NCBI GenBank assembly: GCA_022842725.1
Contig: JALHOZ010000018.1
Coordinates: forward strand, 1 to 64,000
Reading direction: 5' to 3'
Length of the DNA: 64,000 nucleotides
From: Saprospiraceae bacterium
Lineage (GTDB): Bacteria; Bacteroidota; Bacteroidia; Chitinophagales; Saprospiraceae
The notes under the pieces are model-generated. The model saw only the letters and a list, made by a program, of their open reading frames with translations, had not been told where the DNA came from and searched no databases. The stretch's first letter is position 1; each line of letters starts with the position of its first letter. Made by a program: the position numbers and the translations under genes. This document shows, in pieces, positions 1 to 8,774 of this stretch.

Positions 1-359
1 ATTTGTAATGTTTCATTAGGAAGCACTGCACAAATAACTACGGCAACAGCTCCTGAATTTTGTGCATTCAAACTTTTAACATCAAAAGCACAGGTACCTC
101 TGTCCAGAAAAACAACTTTTCCTGATCCATCACCCGTAAGTGTCGTACAGCCTTGTGTTGGGCTACCAAAAAATGCGCCAGCCGCAATGGTATTGTTTGA
201 TTGGCTTCCAAACAAAGCTCTGGCAATCCTGTAATCTCCTGAAATGCCGGAGGGAGCGTTGACCGTCAAGGTGTTTAACTCCTGTGCCTGAAGTGCAGAA
301 AAGTTTGTATGAATCCAACAAACCAAACCAAAAAAAATGCAATAATATTTATTTTTCAT
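1..359 (-). CDS. PA-domain secreted protein, N-terminal fragment (runs off left edge)
   Basis: Only the first 119 codons are in the window; the gene continues beyond base 1. The ATG at 357-359 opens a signal peptide (Lys-rich start, hydrophobic stretch, probable cleavage after residue 26 in QAQ). A protease-associated (PA) domain-like segment follows, with the motifs FLDRGTCAFDVK and GAVAVVICA. After the signal peptide it matches the next gene (584-3007) at about 75 of 94 residues, while the signal peptides differ. The two are therefore tandem paralogues sharing the secreted module. PA domains commonly mediate protein interaction or substrate access in secreted proteases and adhesins; catalysis cannot be judged from this fragment. 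By analogy with its neighbour it is probably a T9SS substrate, but its C-terminus is not visible. Confidence 0.8.
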   Translation of the reverse strand, partial: MKNKYYCIFFGLVCWIHTNFSALQAQELNTLTVNAPSGISGDYRIARALFGSQSNNTIAAGAFFGSPTQGCTTLTGDGSGKVVFLDRGTCAFDVKSLNAQNSGAVAVVICAVLPNETLQ

Positions 360-508
360 TTCCTACAAGTATATCACAAAATTAGTTTTTTATTTGGATA
401 TCCTTCCGTTACTCATAAATAAAGATTGTCGTCATGGACACAAATGGATATTTTTATTAGTAAATGTTGGGATTATTTCAAATAATTTATGCCTTTTGTG
501 TTGTTGGT

Positions 509-545
509 AAAAAAAAATCCCCCCGGCAAAAAATACCGGAGGGAT
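509..545 (-). terminator. Rho-independent terminator of the 584-3007 gene
   Basis: On the minus strand a 10-bp stem (arms 536-545 and 517-526, one G-U pair, A-rich loop) is followed by a run of eight U (510-517). It lies about 40 bp beyond the stop codon of the PA-domain gene. Confidence 0.8.
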
Positions 546-583
546 CGTTTTATGTATTCCCGAAAGGGAAAAATACTCTGTGA

Positions 584-3007
584 TTAGTTTTGAACCACTA
601 CTTTTCTTGAAGCTGTACCTTCAGAAGTTACGATTCTGACATTGTATACACCGTTAGTCAAAGTTGAAATATCCAATCTCAATCTGTCTTCTTTGATGTT
701 GTTGAAAGTTCTGGTAGAAACCAATCTTCCTTCGATATCAAACATAGAAACCTCAACATTTTCAGAAACTTTCTCAAGAGCCAAATCTACAAACAAATCT
801 CTTGCTGCAGGGTTAGGGAAAGTTTTAACAGCAACTGTAGGAAGTACAGTTTCAGTTGAAGAAGATTTAAGAGCAATATCCATTTCAACATATGATTTGG
901 TGTAAAGTGCACCGTTGAAGATAAATCTGAAGTTTCTCATATCGATATCTTCAATGGTAGCTGCTATGTTATTTTCAAACGCTTGTAATGAACCTGTTAC
1001 TCTTGGTTCCAACACACCGAGGTTTTCCAATGAATCCAAAGCGAAATTGGTTGCAAGCATATGTCCGATACTTCTGTTATAATTGTCAAGGTCTCTTGGT
1101 GTGAATCCTAACAACTCCATGGTTGGGTCCAATTCCGGAGAACTAGGTACAACACTGACAGCTATCAGATAGTGTGTGTCATCTTTTAAATCAACTCTTA
1201 CATCTTCGATTGGTTCACCGGTTTCGTCAGCTACCCAAATATCGGATTCGATATTTCTCAAATTTGGAATTTCTGAACTGATAAACTGGTATCCAGCACC
1301 AACTCTGGTTCTTTCGTTAGGTGTACAGGTTCCGCTGTTGTCCACATCATTCCACTCAAAAAGGTCAATTCTGATAAATTGTTCGTCTACGGCACTCAAG
1401 GCATTGTTTAAACCATATCTTACTTTAGTAGCCTGATAACCGTTTCCTTTAGGTACATAATAAGAGTTACCGATGGAATAAATTTTATTGTCAGGAACAC
1501 CTACCCAGGTTGAAGCATAAAATATCATATAGTTACTACCGAAGTCAGCCTCGGTGTCCAGATTACCGAAAGTATTTTCAGTAACTTTCCATTGGAATCC
1601 TGCTGTATTGTTAGCCGGATTTACATCATCACCATTTGAATCCAAAGAGTATTCAGCGGTATAAGTACCTACATTGGCAGGAGAAGTAAAGGCAACCGGG
1701 AAAGGTCTGTTTTCTAATACTGAACCTCCGTTTATTTCGCCATAAAACAACTCAAATTTTTGATTCGTAGAAGGTCCTGTAACTGTTGCTGTCAACAATA
1801 AATCTTCTCCGATTGCATTACCTGCATTGCTGATGTCCGCCATAAAAGGAATCTCTGAAACCTGGCTTTTAGGCATTTTATAATGCGGAGAAACAGAATA
1901 CCAATCTCTGTTTACGCGAAGATCAAGAACACTGGCATCATAAACCACTACATCGTCAACAGCCCAGTAATAGTAATCACCAAGATATTCAAACTTAAAT
2001 CGTAAGGATGTAGCACCCTTAAAACCATCAAATGTAAAAAATCTTCTTTCAGAAATATGATTACTGTTTACAGGAAATTCTGTATTAATTTGAAGAGTAT
2101 CAGAAAAAGTATTACCACCGTCTTTACTAACCATTATGAAATACTGACTTCTGAATTGTCTTAGTGATTGGCTGAATTCAATGATTAAACCATTCGCTAA
2201 AGGTTGGTTTAACACGATATTCGGAGATAATAAAAATCCTGTACATGGAGATGGGCATCCTCCGGCACCTGAGACAGGTGATCCATCAGGATTTGTCATA
2301 CCTGCATTATCAAGAAAGTCACTGTTAAACTCTGCAACACCATTACAGTATGTTTCAGAACCAACTACTTTAGGACCTCCTGTGTATGCTCCGTTTCTTA
2401 CAACACCTTCAGTGTTGGCAACCCAACCTTGATTGGTAGTCCAGTTGTCTAAACCATTTCTGAAATCACCTTGTCCGGGAAGGTGTCCCCAAACTGCATT
2501 GGCTGAATAAGTGGGTGCAGAACAAACTTTGTTTTTGATTGTAATATTGACACCACCACCTGTAAGGTCAACTCTCAAACGGTTACAAGTCTCCTGTGAT
2601 GCATAAAACGAAGGAATGGTAACCTGAGCACCAACAGAACCGGCAGGCATCATTTGTAAAGTTTCGTTAGGAAGCACTGCACAAATTACTACGGCAACAG
2701 CTCCTGAATTTTGTGCATTCAGACATTTAACGTCAAAAGCACAAGTACCTCTGTTTAGGAATACAATTTTGCCTGAACCATTTGTGGTCAAAGCACTGCA
2801 ACCAATTGCAGGCGCACCGAATATTGCATCCGCAGTGATAGTGTTGTTTGATTGACTTCCGAATAAAGCCCTTGCCACCTTGTAATCTCCGGCCAATCCC
2901 GATGGGGAGTTAACCGTCATGGTGTTCAACTCCTGACCAAATGACAAAGAAATTGTCATAATAGTCATCAATGAAACCATAAAAAATTTTGTAAAAACGT
3001 TTCTCAT
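584..3007 (-). CDS. PA-domain T9SS-secreted surface protein
   Basis: Predicted 807-residue exported protein. The ATG at 3005-3007 is chosen over a non-ATG start 39 bases upstream because it directly opens a signal peptide ending in SFGQ. A PA-domain-like region covers about residues 50-150 (FLNRGTCAFDVK, GAVAVVICA). It is followed by a beta-rich middle with a MAM/jelly-roll-like stretch (FSQSLRQFRSQYFIMVS, YYYWAVDDVVVYD). The last 80 residues are a type A T9SS C-terminal domain beginning TFPNPAARDLFV and ending in RKVVVQN, which directs export and cell-surface attachment. No protease catalytic motif is evident, so an adhesin or scaffold role is as likely as an enzyme. It is a tandem paralogue of the gene cut by the left edge and is followed by a strong terminator. 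Confidence 0.85.
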   Translation of the reverse strand: MRNVFTKFFMVSLMTIMTISLSFGQELNTMTVNSPSGLAGDYKVARALFGSQSNNTITADAIFGAPAIGCSALTTNGSGKIVFLNRGTCAFDVKCLNAQNSGAVAVVICAVLPNETLQMMPAGSVGAQVTIPSFYASQETCNRLRVDLTGGGVNITIKNKVCSAPTYSANAVWGHLPGQGDFRNGLDNWTTNQGWVANTEGVVRNGAYTGGPKVVGSETYCNGVAEFNSDFLDNAGMTNPDGSPVSGAGGCPSPCTGFLLSPNIVLNQPLANGLIIEFSQSLRQFRSQYFIMVSKDGGNTFSDTLQINTEFPVNSNHISERRFFTFDGFKGATSLRFKFEYLGDYYYWAVDDVVVYDASVLDLRVNRDWYSVSPHYKMPKSQVSEIPFMADISNAGNAIGEDLLLTATVTGPSTNQKFELFYGEINGGSVLENRPFPVAFTSPANVGTYTAEYSLDSNGDDVNPANNTAGFQWKVTENTFGNLDTEADFGSNYMIFYASTWVGVPDNKIYSIGNSYYVPKGNGYQATKVRYGLNNALSAVDEQFIRIDLFEWNDVDNSGTCTPNERTRVGAGYQFISSEIPNLRNIESDIWVADETGEPIEDVRVDLKDDTHYLIAVSVVPSSPELDPTMELLGFTPRDLDNYNRSIGHMLATNFALDSLENLGVLEPRVTGSLQAFENNIAATIEDIDMRNFRFIFNGALYTKSYVEMDIALKSSSTETVLPTVAVKTFPNPAARDLFVDLALEKVSENVEVSMFDIEGRLVSTRTFNNIKEDRLRLDISTLTNGVYNVRIVTSEGTASRKVVVQN

Positions 3008-3124
3008 AACAAATTTTTGAATTTGGTTAATTGTTAAATAAATCACATTAAAGTGTAAAATTACTGAATTATTTTTGAAAAGAATGTCCTGACGGATACA
3101 ATTTTGAGTTTTTTTTTACAAAAA

Positions 3125-3162
3125 ATTGAATTCCCTGAAAAAAAGAATTTGTCAAATTCAAT
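3125..3162 (-). terminator. Possible terminator downstream of the waaA-rfaE1 genes
   Basis: An 8-bp AT-rich inverted repeat (3125-3132 and 3155-3162) with a 22-base loop is followed on the minus strand by a U-rich tract. It lies about 70 bp past the stop of the kinase gene. The stem is weak, so this is tentative. Confidence 0.3.
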
Positions 3163-3230
3163 GTAAATCTTTTCATATATTATAAATGGATAATATATAT
3201 TTGTTTTTATATTAATTTTTTGTAATAAAA

Positions 3231-4217
3231 TTATGAATACTGTTTTAGTAATAAAAGGTCAGCCTCCCGGACAAATATTTTTTTATCAACGGGAGCTACT
3301 CCGGCAACACCACAAACCTGACCACCGGCGATGTTGGCAAACTGTGCAATTAAAGATGGTTGCAGTTTTTTTGTCCAATACAAAGAAATGATGGAAAGAA
3401 CCGTGTCACCTGCACCGCAAACATCGACGATGGCAATTTGTCGCGTAGGGTAGATGTTTTGTGTTTCAGAAGAACCTACAAAAATCCCACCGGACCCTAA
3501 TGTGATAAAATTGTATCCGTTATGAAGTTTTTCAGTCAATAATCTGTGGATATCCTCAAGCTTTGTATCGTTTTTGGCATGTAACGCCTCCCAAACTTCT
3601 TTTTTATTCGGTTTGAAAACGGTACAATTTTTAAACGCAAAAAAATTATCTTTTTTGGGGTCGACCATCGTCGGAATACCATGTTTATTGGCATAAGAAA
3701 TACAAAACTCAATATTCCTTTTAGTAAGTAACCCTTTGTTGTAATCCTGTAAAATTATGATATCAGGCAATTGTTCTGAACAATATTTCAAAAAAAGATT
3801 TTCGAAAGTATGGTGCTCTTTTTTGCTCAAATCGTTTTTGTCTTCCTGATCAATACGTAACAAATTCTGACCTTGTGCCATGATTCTGCTTTTGACGGTC
3901 GTACGTCTTTCATCTGAATGCCAGATGAGGGATGCATCGATTTCGTGCTTTTTGAACAAAGAAACTACCTCTTCACCGTAGGAATCACTCCCGACCACAC
4001 CCAAAACAGTCACTTCGGCTCCCATTGAATGGATGTTGAGCGCAACATTGGCAGCACCACCCAATCTGTTTTCAATATTTTTTAAATCGACCACCGGCAC
4101 CGGTGCTTCAGGTGAAATGCGTTTGACATCTCCAAACCAATATTGATCAATCATGACGTCTCCGACAACCAAAACCCGGGTATTACTGAAATCGTGGAGG
4201 TCTTTAGGTACATTCAT
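3231..4217 (-). CDS. rfaE1: D-glycero-beta-D-manno-heptose-7-phosphate kinase (RfaE domain I / HldA type)
   Basis: PfkB/ribokinase-family sugar kinase of 328 residues. It phosphorylates heptose-7-phosphate at C1 in ADP-heptose synthesis for the LPS inner core. Family marks are the N-terminal VLVVGDVMIDQYWFGDVKRI, the substrate-side segment RLGGAANVALN, and the ATP/anion-hole signature VCGAGDTVLS near residue 270, whose Asp is the expected catalytic base. Only the kinase half is present; the nucleotidyltransferase half of bifunctional HldE is absent, so a separate rfaE2/hldC is expected elsewhere. The ATG at 4215-4217 is preferred to a TTG 18 bases upstream. It starts 21 bp after the waaA stop, so the two LPS-core genes are probably co-transcribed. 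Confidence 0.9.
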   Translation of the reverse strand: MNVPKDLHDFSNTRVLVVGDVMIDQYWFGDVKRISPEAPVPVVDLKNIENRLGGAANVALNIHSMGAEVTVLGVVGSDSYGEEVVSLFKKHEIDASLIWHSDERRTTVKSRIMAQGQNLLRIDQEDKNDLSKKEHHTFENLFLKYCSEQLPDIIILQDYNKGLLTKRNIEFCISYANKHGIPTMVDPKKDNFFAFKNCTVFKPNKKEVWEALHAKNDTKLEDIHRLLTEKLHNGYNFITLGSGGIFVGSSETQNIYPTRQIAIVDVCGAGDTVLSIISLYWTKKLQPSLIAQFANIAGGQVCGVAGVAPVDKKIFVREADLLLLKQYS

Positions 4218-4238
4218 GAGGCAAAGGTAGTGCAAATA

Positions 4239-5477
4239 CTATAATTGAGAACAGATGTATCCGACAATTTTTTCTGATGCCCCTTTGTGTTTATCAAAAT
4301 AAACCTCAAGGCCCTCTTTGACTTTTTGACGGAATCCGGCTGCTTCTTCATAGGCATGTATAATGTTATTTATGTCATCTGCCTCATAGACACAAAAGGC
4401 ATTGCCGGCTTGAATGTTTTCAGTTGCCTCTGCAAATTTTTGGTGTTTAGGCCCCATCATAACAGGAATACCATAAACTGCGGGCTCTAAAGTATTGTGT
4501 ATTCCTTTGCCGAAACCTCCGCCAATATATACAAGGTTTGCATATTTGTACAGGCCGGAAAGATAACCAATCTGATCAAATATCTGACATTGACTGCTTT
4601 CTTCGTTTTTTGAAAAAACAGCTGATTCGACCGGGATTTCATTTTTGATTTGTCGGATATTATCAGGCCTGATGTCGTGAGGTACCACAATATGAAAATA
4701 TTCCGGATGATCCCGAATGACGTTTTTGATTATTTTTATATCCTCCATCCATACACTTCCGTAAATGATAACTTTGGGTTTGGATCTGATTATTTGTACC
4801 AATCTTTCAGGTAATTCTGTTCCATGGGATTTTATGGATAATACCCTGTCAATTCTTGGATCACCAACGGCCTCAATCTGTTGAATTCCCTTATGTAAGG
4901 CAATATCGACACTTTCTTTTTGAATGGCAAAAATATATTTCCATTTTTTTATCATAGATAAAAAGGGTCGACGGAGATAATATTTATTTTCTGTAAAATG
5001 CGCCGCCGTCAAAATGACGGGAATCTTTTTTTGTTCAAGATAACGGATGATATTCCACCAAAAATCATATTTTACTAAAATAAAAAGATCTGGTTGTAAA
5101 GTGTCAATGAGTAAAGTGGCATGGGCAGGAGTATCTGTCGGCAGATAAAAAACTTTGTCCGCTGTTTCCCAGTTTTTCCTCATTTCATATCCCGAGGGAG
5201 AAAAAAAACTGAGATAAATTTTCCATTCCGGATGTTGTTTTTTAAGGTGTTCAAGAACCATGCGGCCTTGTTCAAACTCACCCAAAGAAGCACAATGCAT
5301 CCAGATGACTTTTGTAGTTCTATTACCGGGTTTAACACTTTTCAGCCAACAAATGGTTTCTTGCTGACCTTTGATCATTAAACGGATTTTGTTATTCCAA
5401 AATGAAAAAAGATAAAGTATTCCTCCGAAAAGGTAAATAACCGGAGTATAAAAAAAAAATAAAATATGCCGGGCCAT
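4239..5477 (-). CDS. waaA: 3-deoxy-D-manno-octulosonic acid (Kdo) transferase
   Basis: GT-B glycosyltransferase of 412 residues that transfers Kdo from CMP-Kdo to lipid A precursor at the inner face of the cytoplasmic membrane. The N-terminal hydrophobic anchor (residues 5-25) is typical. The segment WMHCASLGEFEQGR around residues 59-72 carries the conserved catalytic Glu. LVKYDFWWN and the C-terminal donor-site region (GGGFGKGIHNTLEPAVYGIPVMMGP) are characteristic of WaaA/KdtA. Its start codon overlaps the stop of the upstream barrel-protein gene by one base (TAATG), indicating translational coupling, and the heptose kinase follows closely. Whether it adds one or two Kdo residues cannot be told from the sequence. 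Confidence 0.93.
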   Translation of the reverse strand: MARHILFFFYTPVIYLFGGILYLFSFWNNKIRLMIKGQQETICWLKSVKPGNRTTKVIWMHCASLGEFEQGRMVLEHLKKQHPEWKIYLSFFSPSGYEMRKNWETADKVFYLPTDTPAHATLLIDTLQPDLFILVKYDFWWNIIRYLEQKKIPVILTAAHFTENKYYLRRPFLSMIKKWKYIFAIQKESVDIALHKGIQQIEAVGDPRIDRVLSIKSHGTELPERLVQIIRSKPKVIIYGSVWMEDIKIIKNVIRDHPEYFHIVVPHDIRPDNIRQIKNEIPVESAVFSKNEESSQCQIFDQIGYLSGLYKYANLVYIGGGFGKGIHNTLEPAVYGIPVMMGPKHQKFAEATENIQAGNAFCVYEADDINNIIHAYEEAAGFRQKVKEGLEVYFDKHKGASEKIVGYICSQL

Positions 5478-6223
5478 TAATAATATATCGTCTCTTTCGA
5501 ATTCAGATAGAAAGGCAGAATCCAGGAAAGCTGTATGCCGAAGCCAAGGTCCAGTCTGTTTTGATTGGTAGGTAATCCGGTGTCAAAGTTGATTTTTCTG
5601 ACTTCTTTGGTGAAACCTTGCAAAAAAACAAAATCCAAAGCAAAATTCATCCTTCGGTTTTTACTCAAAAGCTGATATCCGATTGTTTGACGCAAAGTAA
5701 ATCCTCTGGTCAAACGGTCATATCCTTTTCTCAGGTCGCCACCTATTTGTGCCACAGCATTATTATCATCAAGAAATCTCAGATTGTGTTGCATCACACC
5801 TGCACCTATACCAGCTTTTATACCACTTCTCGAATTTTTTGACAATAAAAATATTTTTCCGAAATTTCCCGTAAGGGTCAAGCCTCTTTGTCTTAAAAAA
5901 ACTTCCGTTCCCAATCCGCCACTACCTAAAAAATAACCTTCTTTGGTCCTGAAGTTTGCCAACACATCTTCTTTTACATTATCGCCAAACAAAAATGTAA
6001 AATCCACTCCATAAAAATAATCGGATTTTGTAATATGCTGGGAAAACAGGGAAAACTGTAAATTGCGCCCATATCTGTCTGCCAAATCTCCACCGGGAAA
6101 GTTGAAGCCATAAGAGATTCCGGAATACAGAATATCACCATCATTCACTTTTTCAGTGGTTTCCTGACCGAAAATGAAAGTATTACATGACAATAATAAC
6201 AAAAATAGTAAAACAGGCTTCAT
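5477..6223 (-). CDS. Outer-membrane beta-barrel protein of unknown function
   Basis: A 248-residue exported protein with a clear signal peptide (MKPVLLFLLLLSCNTFIFGQ). The rest is made of alternating hydrophobic/polar strands rich in Gly, Phe and Tyr, for example ISYGFNFPGG and IKAGIGAGVMQHN. It ends with a membrane-strand-like aromatic pattern (LGFGIQLSWILPFYL), as expected for a small barrel of the PorT/OmpW-like shape. No specific family was recognised. The stop codon overlaps the waaA start (TAATG), so the two are translated together. That placement between lipoproteins and LPS genes suggests an envelope role, but no function can be assigned. Confidence 0.7.
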   Translation of the reverse strand: MKPVLLFLLLLSCNTFIFGQETTEKVNDGDILYSGISYGFNFPGGDLADRYGRNLQFSLFSQHITKSDYFYGVDFTFLFGDNVKEDVLANFRTKEGYFLGSGGLGTEVFLRQRGLTLTGNFGKIFLLSKNSRSGIKAGIGAGVMQHNLRFLDDNNAVAQIGGDLRKGYDRLTRGFTLRQTIGYQLLSKNRRMNFALDFVFLQGFTKEVRKINFDTGLPTNQNRLDLGFGIQLSWILPFYLNSKETIYY

Positions 6224-6354
6224 AAAATCGGGGATTAAAAAATGTCGGTATGTGTCCTTATGATGTAGAACGAACGGAAGGTGAAATTTGATGCTTTTGA
6301 GTTATAAATCATGCAACAAAGTATTAAGATACATCTTACTCAGGGTGAAAATGA

Positions 6355-6744
6355 TTACCGGATATAAACCTTTGTAGGACCGCTTACATATTTGACGTGA
6401 CAACTGTCTTTTGTCACCACAAATTTTTCTACAAGAATCAAAGAATCTTTGAAGTTGTATGCCCTGACTGTCAAATAATTTAATGAATCTGAAAGTTTGT
6501 CCATCTGATCGTCTGTTACAACCACCAAAGCACTGGGATTGTTGAGGTTTTCATAAGAAAGAATCAGGGTAGTATCATTCAGGTGGGTCTGTGTGTCTTT
6601 AAATTTGTAAGGCAATTCCAAAGAGTCCCGGACCAGCAAGCGAATAATGTTTTTTTCTCCGCATGGATCAGGTGTTATGACTTCTTCTTCACAGGAAAAA
6701 AGGAATAAACCAACCAGAACTACCAAAAATATTTTTTGTAACAT
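6355..6744 (-). CDS. Small lipoprotein, tandem paralogue of the upstream gene
   Basis: A 129-residue protein with a lipoprotein signal peptide: hydrophobic residues 4-16, then the lipobox LFSC with Cys18 as the lipidation site, followed by an acidic EEE stretch. The C-terminal half resembles that of the neighbouring 6759-7199 product, ending in a shared pattern (D-x-CHV-x(3)-SG) that points to tandem duplication. No known domain was recognised; it looks like a small beta-sandwich periplasmic protein. It starts 14 bp after the neighbouring stop codon and probably belongs to the same transcript as fabI. Confidence 0.7.
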   Translation of the reverse strand: MLQKIFLVVLVGLFLFSCEEEVITPDPCGEKNIIRLLVRDSLELPYKFKDTQTHLNDTTLILSYENLNNPSALVVVTDDQMDKLSDSLNYLTVRAYNFKDSLILVEKFVVTKDSCHVKYVSGPTKVYIR

Positions 6745-6758
6745 AAAAACTATGGATT

Positions 6759-7199
6759 TTAAATCGAAAGAATGTCTTTTCCTGATTTTTTATTAACATG
6801 ACAACAATCGTGAGCCACCGTAAATGTTTCCGAAAGGATTTGTTTTCCTGACGTATCAAACAAAGTGTACTGAATGTCCGTGCCCGACTTTTTAATCTGA
6901 CTGAGATGGCTGTCATTTACCAAAAAAGCAAAGGATTCGTCGTTGATCTGATCGTTTGAATAGCTATGCTGATGTATGGTTACACCCGAAGATATCAGTT
7001 TCGTCGTCGAACTTCCGATTTGTTCTTTTTGTATATTTTCAAATTGAAAAGGTACGGACACGGTGACAAATACTTCAGTACAAGCTATATTTTCCGGACA
7101 TTCTTCATCAGGAACAATAACACAACACTCTTTTGGCTCACATGCTGTCAAAAACATGAAGCTCAAAAATGTAGCAAATAAAGGAAAGGAAATTCTCAT
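6759..7199 (-). CDS. Small cysteine-containing lipoprotein
   Basis: A 146-residue predicted lipoprotein. The signal peptide (residues 1-19) ends in the lipobox FLTAC (Cys20). The mature N-terminus has clustered cysteines (EPKECC, DEECPENIAC), and the C-terminus has the HDCCHVNKKSG motif shared in weaker form with the next gene (KDSCHVKYVSG). The even, clustered Cys residues suggest disulphides or a metal site, but no family was recognised. It lies 49 bp downstream of fabI on the same strand. Confidence 0.7.
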   Translation of the reverse strand: MRISFPLFATFLSFMFLTACEPKECCVIVPDEECPENIACTEVFVTVSVPFQFENIQKEQIGSSTTKLISSGVTIHQHSYSNDQINDESFAFLVNDSHLSQIKKSGTDIQYTLFDTSGKQILSETFTVAHDCCHVNKKSGKDILSI

Positions 7200-7248
7200 A
7201 ACATTATTATTTTATATATCAATAACGTAAGAATTTCGTTACTGTTGT

Positions 7249-8052
7249 TTATTTGTCCAAAATTTCCGGTGCCATACCCATGCTGCTGAACCCTCCGTCA
7301 TGGAAAAGATTTTGCATCGTGACCATTCTGGTCAGGTCTGAAAACATGGTCACACAATAATCTGCACACGCTTCAGCACTTGCATTGCCCAAAGGTGACA
7401 TTTTATCAGCATAATCAAAAAAGTCTCCGAAACCTTTGACACCACTTCCAGCTGTGGTTACAGTCGGTGATTGAGATATGGTATTTACACGGACTTTGGC
7501 CTTTTTACCATAATGGTATCCAAAACTTCGGGCAAAACTTTCCAACAAAGACTTGGCTTCAGCCATTTCGTTGTAATCCGGAAATGTCCTTTGGGCAGCC
7601 ATGTAGGATAGTGCCACGATACTTCCCCAGTCATTGACCGCATCCATTTTCATGGCTGTCTGCATAAGCTTGTGAAAGGATATAGCAGAAATATCGAAGG
7701 TTGTCTGCATCCATTCGTAATTCAGGTCTGTATAATCTCTTTTTTTGCGCACGTTGAGCGACATTCCGATAGAATGAAGAATAAAATCTACTTTGCCGCC
7801 TAAAAACTCCATGGATTCTTTTAACAGATTTTCCAGGTCTTCTACTTTGGTGGCATCCGCTCCGACAACTTTTGTATTCAGTTTTTCAGCTAATTCGTAT
7901 ATTCCTCCGAATCGTAACGCAACCGGTGCATTTGTCAAAATAATCTGTGCTCCCTGTTCATGACATTTTTCTGCTACTTTCCAGGCAATTGACTTATCAT
8001 CCAATGCACCGAAAATGATGCCTTTTTTTCCTTGTAATAATCCGTTTGACAT
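7249..8052 (-). CDS. fabI: Enoyl-[acyl-carrier-protein] reductase (NADH)
   Basis: Short-chain dehydrogenase-fold enzyme of 267 residues that performs the last reduction of each fatty-acid elongation cycle. The N-terminal GKKGIIFGALDDKSIAW is the atypical FabI nucleotide-binding loop. Catalytic residues fit the family: Tyr150 (ALSY), Tyr160 and Lys167 in YNEMAEAK (Y-x6-K). SISQSP-like TISQSPTVTTAGSG forms the substrate loop region. The ATG at 8050-8052 places the start directly before the Rossmann strand; a longer reading frame upstream would add 18 residues not seen in the family. It is the first gene of the minus-strand envelope cluster. Confidence 0.95.
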   Translation of the reverse strand: MSNGLLQGKKGIIFGALDDKSIAWKVAEKCHEQGAQIILTNAPVALRFGGIYELAEKLNTKVVGADATKVEDLENLLKESMEFLGGKVDFILHSIGMSLNVRKKRDYTDLNYEWMQTTFDISAISFHKLMQTAMKMDAVNDWGSIVALSYMAAQRTFPDYNEMAEAKSLLESFARSFGYHYGKKAKVRVNTISQSPTVTTAGSGVKGFGDFFDYADKMSPLGNASAEACADYCVTMFSDLTRMVTMQNLFHDGGFSSMGMAPEILDK

Positions 8053-8240
8053 GATTTCTGATTTGATAAACGCGGCAAAGATACATTTTACATCCAACAG
8101 ATACAATCCCGGGCATCATTTTAACCATTAATTTGGTCGTTACAACCATAAAACGTTGGTCTCCCGGTATGTTTTAGCCGTTTCAGTTTGGAAAATTTCA
8201 GATTGAGTGTCCAAATATGGTAATTATAAAACAACAATCG

Positions 8241-8248
8241 TACATTTG
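8241..8248 (+). promoter_or_regulatory. Promoter -7 element of the cytochrome-like gene
   Basis: TACATTTG matches the Bacteroidota TAnnTTTG box and lies 33 bp before the ATG at 8282. No good TTG box is found 17-23 bp upstream, so confidence is limited. Its position supports the downstream start codon. Confidence 0.4.
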
Positions 8249-8281
8249 CGTTATACTTTTTATCAGAACATTTTATATTTT

Positions 8282-8650
8282 ATGTCAAAACAGATTTTTT
8301 ACACCCTTTTGGTTCTGTTTGTTTCTGCCAATTTTTTTTCTTGTTATTATGATGTGGAAGAGGAGTTGTACAAAACAAATTGTGATGCGGACACAGTAGG
8401 TTATACAAAAGACATCGCCCCGATTATTGTGAATTATTGTGATGTTTGTCACAATGATGTTGATCTTTTAGGGGCAATAAGCCTTGAATCGTATAATCAG
8501 GTAAAAGTTTATGTTGACAATGGGAAATTTTTGGGTTCTGTCCGTCATGATGCAGGATATTCTGCGATGCCGCAGGGGGGAGCAAAACTTTCAGCTTGCG
8601 ACATCCAAAAGATTGAAAAATGGATTGATAACGGCGCTCCAAATAACTGA
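8282..8650 (+). CDS. c-type-cytochrome-like lipoprotein
   Basis: A 122-residue exported protein with lipobox ANFFSC (Cys18) after a hydrophobic signal. A single heme-attachment motif CDVCH follows in YTKDIAPIIVNYCDVCHND, a pattern typical of the small cytochrome c domains found in Bacteroidota and Planctomycetes. SAMPQGGAKLS supplies a plausible distal Met ligand, and the end (IQKIEKWIDNGAPNN) is the usual C-terminal helix. The ATG at 8282 is used rather than an upstream start because it opens the signal peptide and follows a promoter-like box. It probably acts in periplasmic electron transfer; the partner is not evident. The OB-fold and YceI genes follow on the same strand. Confidence 0.85.
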   Translation: MSKQIFYTLLVLFVSANFFSCYYDVEEELYKTNCDADTVGYTKDIAPIIVNYCDVCHNDVDLLGAISLESYNQVKVYVDNGKFLGSVRHDAGYSAMPQGGAKLSACDIQKIEKWIDNGAPNN

Positions 8651-8679
8651 CAAACTTTTTTATTTAGTTTGATTTTTGT
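8651..8679 (+). terminator. Weak terminator-like hairpin after the cytochrome-like gene
   Basis: A 6-bp repeat (CAAACT at 8651-8656, AGTTTG at 8666-8671) is followed by ATTTTTG immediately after the stop codon. Low stability; tentative. Confidence 0.25.
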
Positions 8680-8774
8680 GTTTCAGGTACAGAATGATGT
8701 ACCGTTTTACGTATGATATCAGGTTTTCTAAGGAAAATCAATTTTATATATTTCCATTAAAATAAATAATTCAA

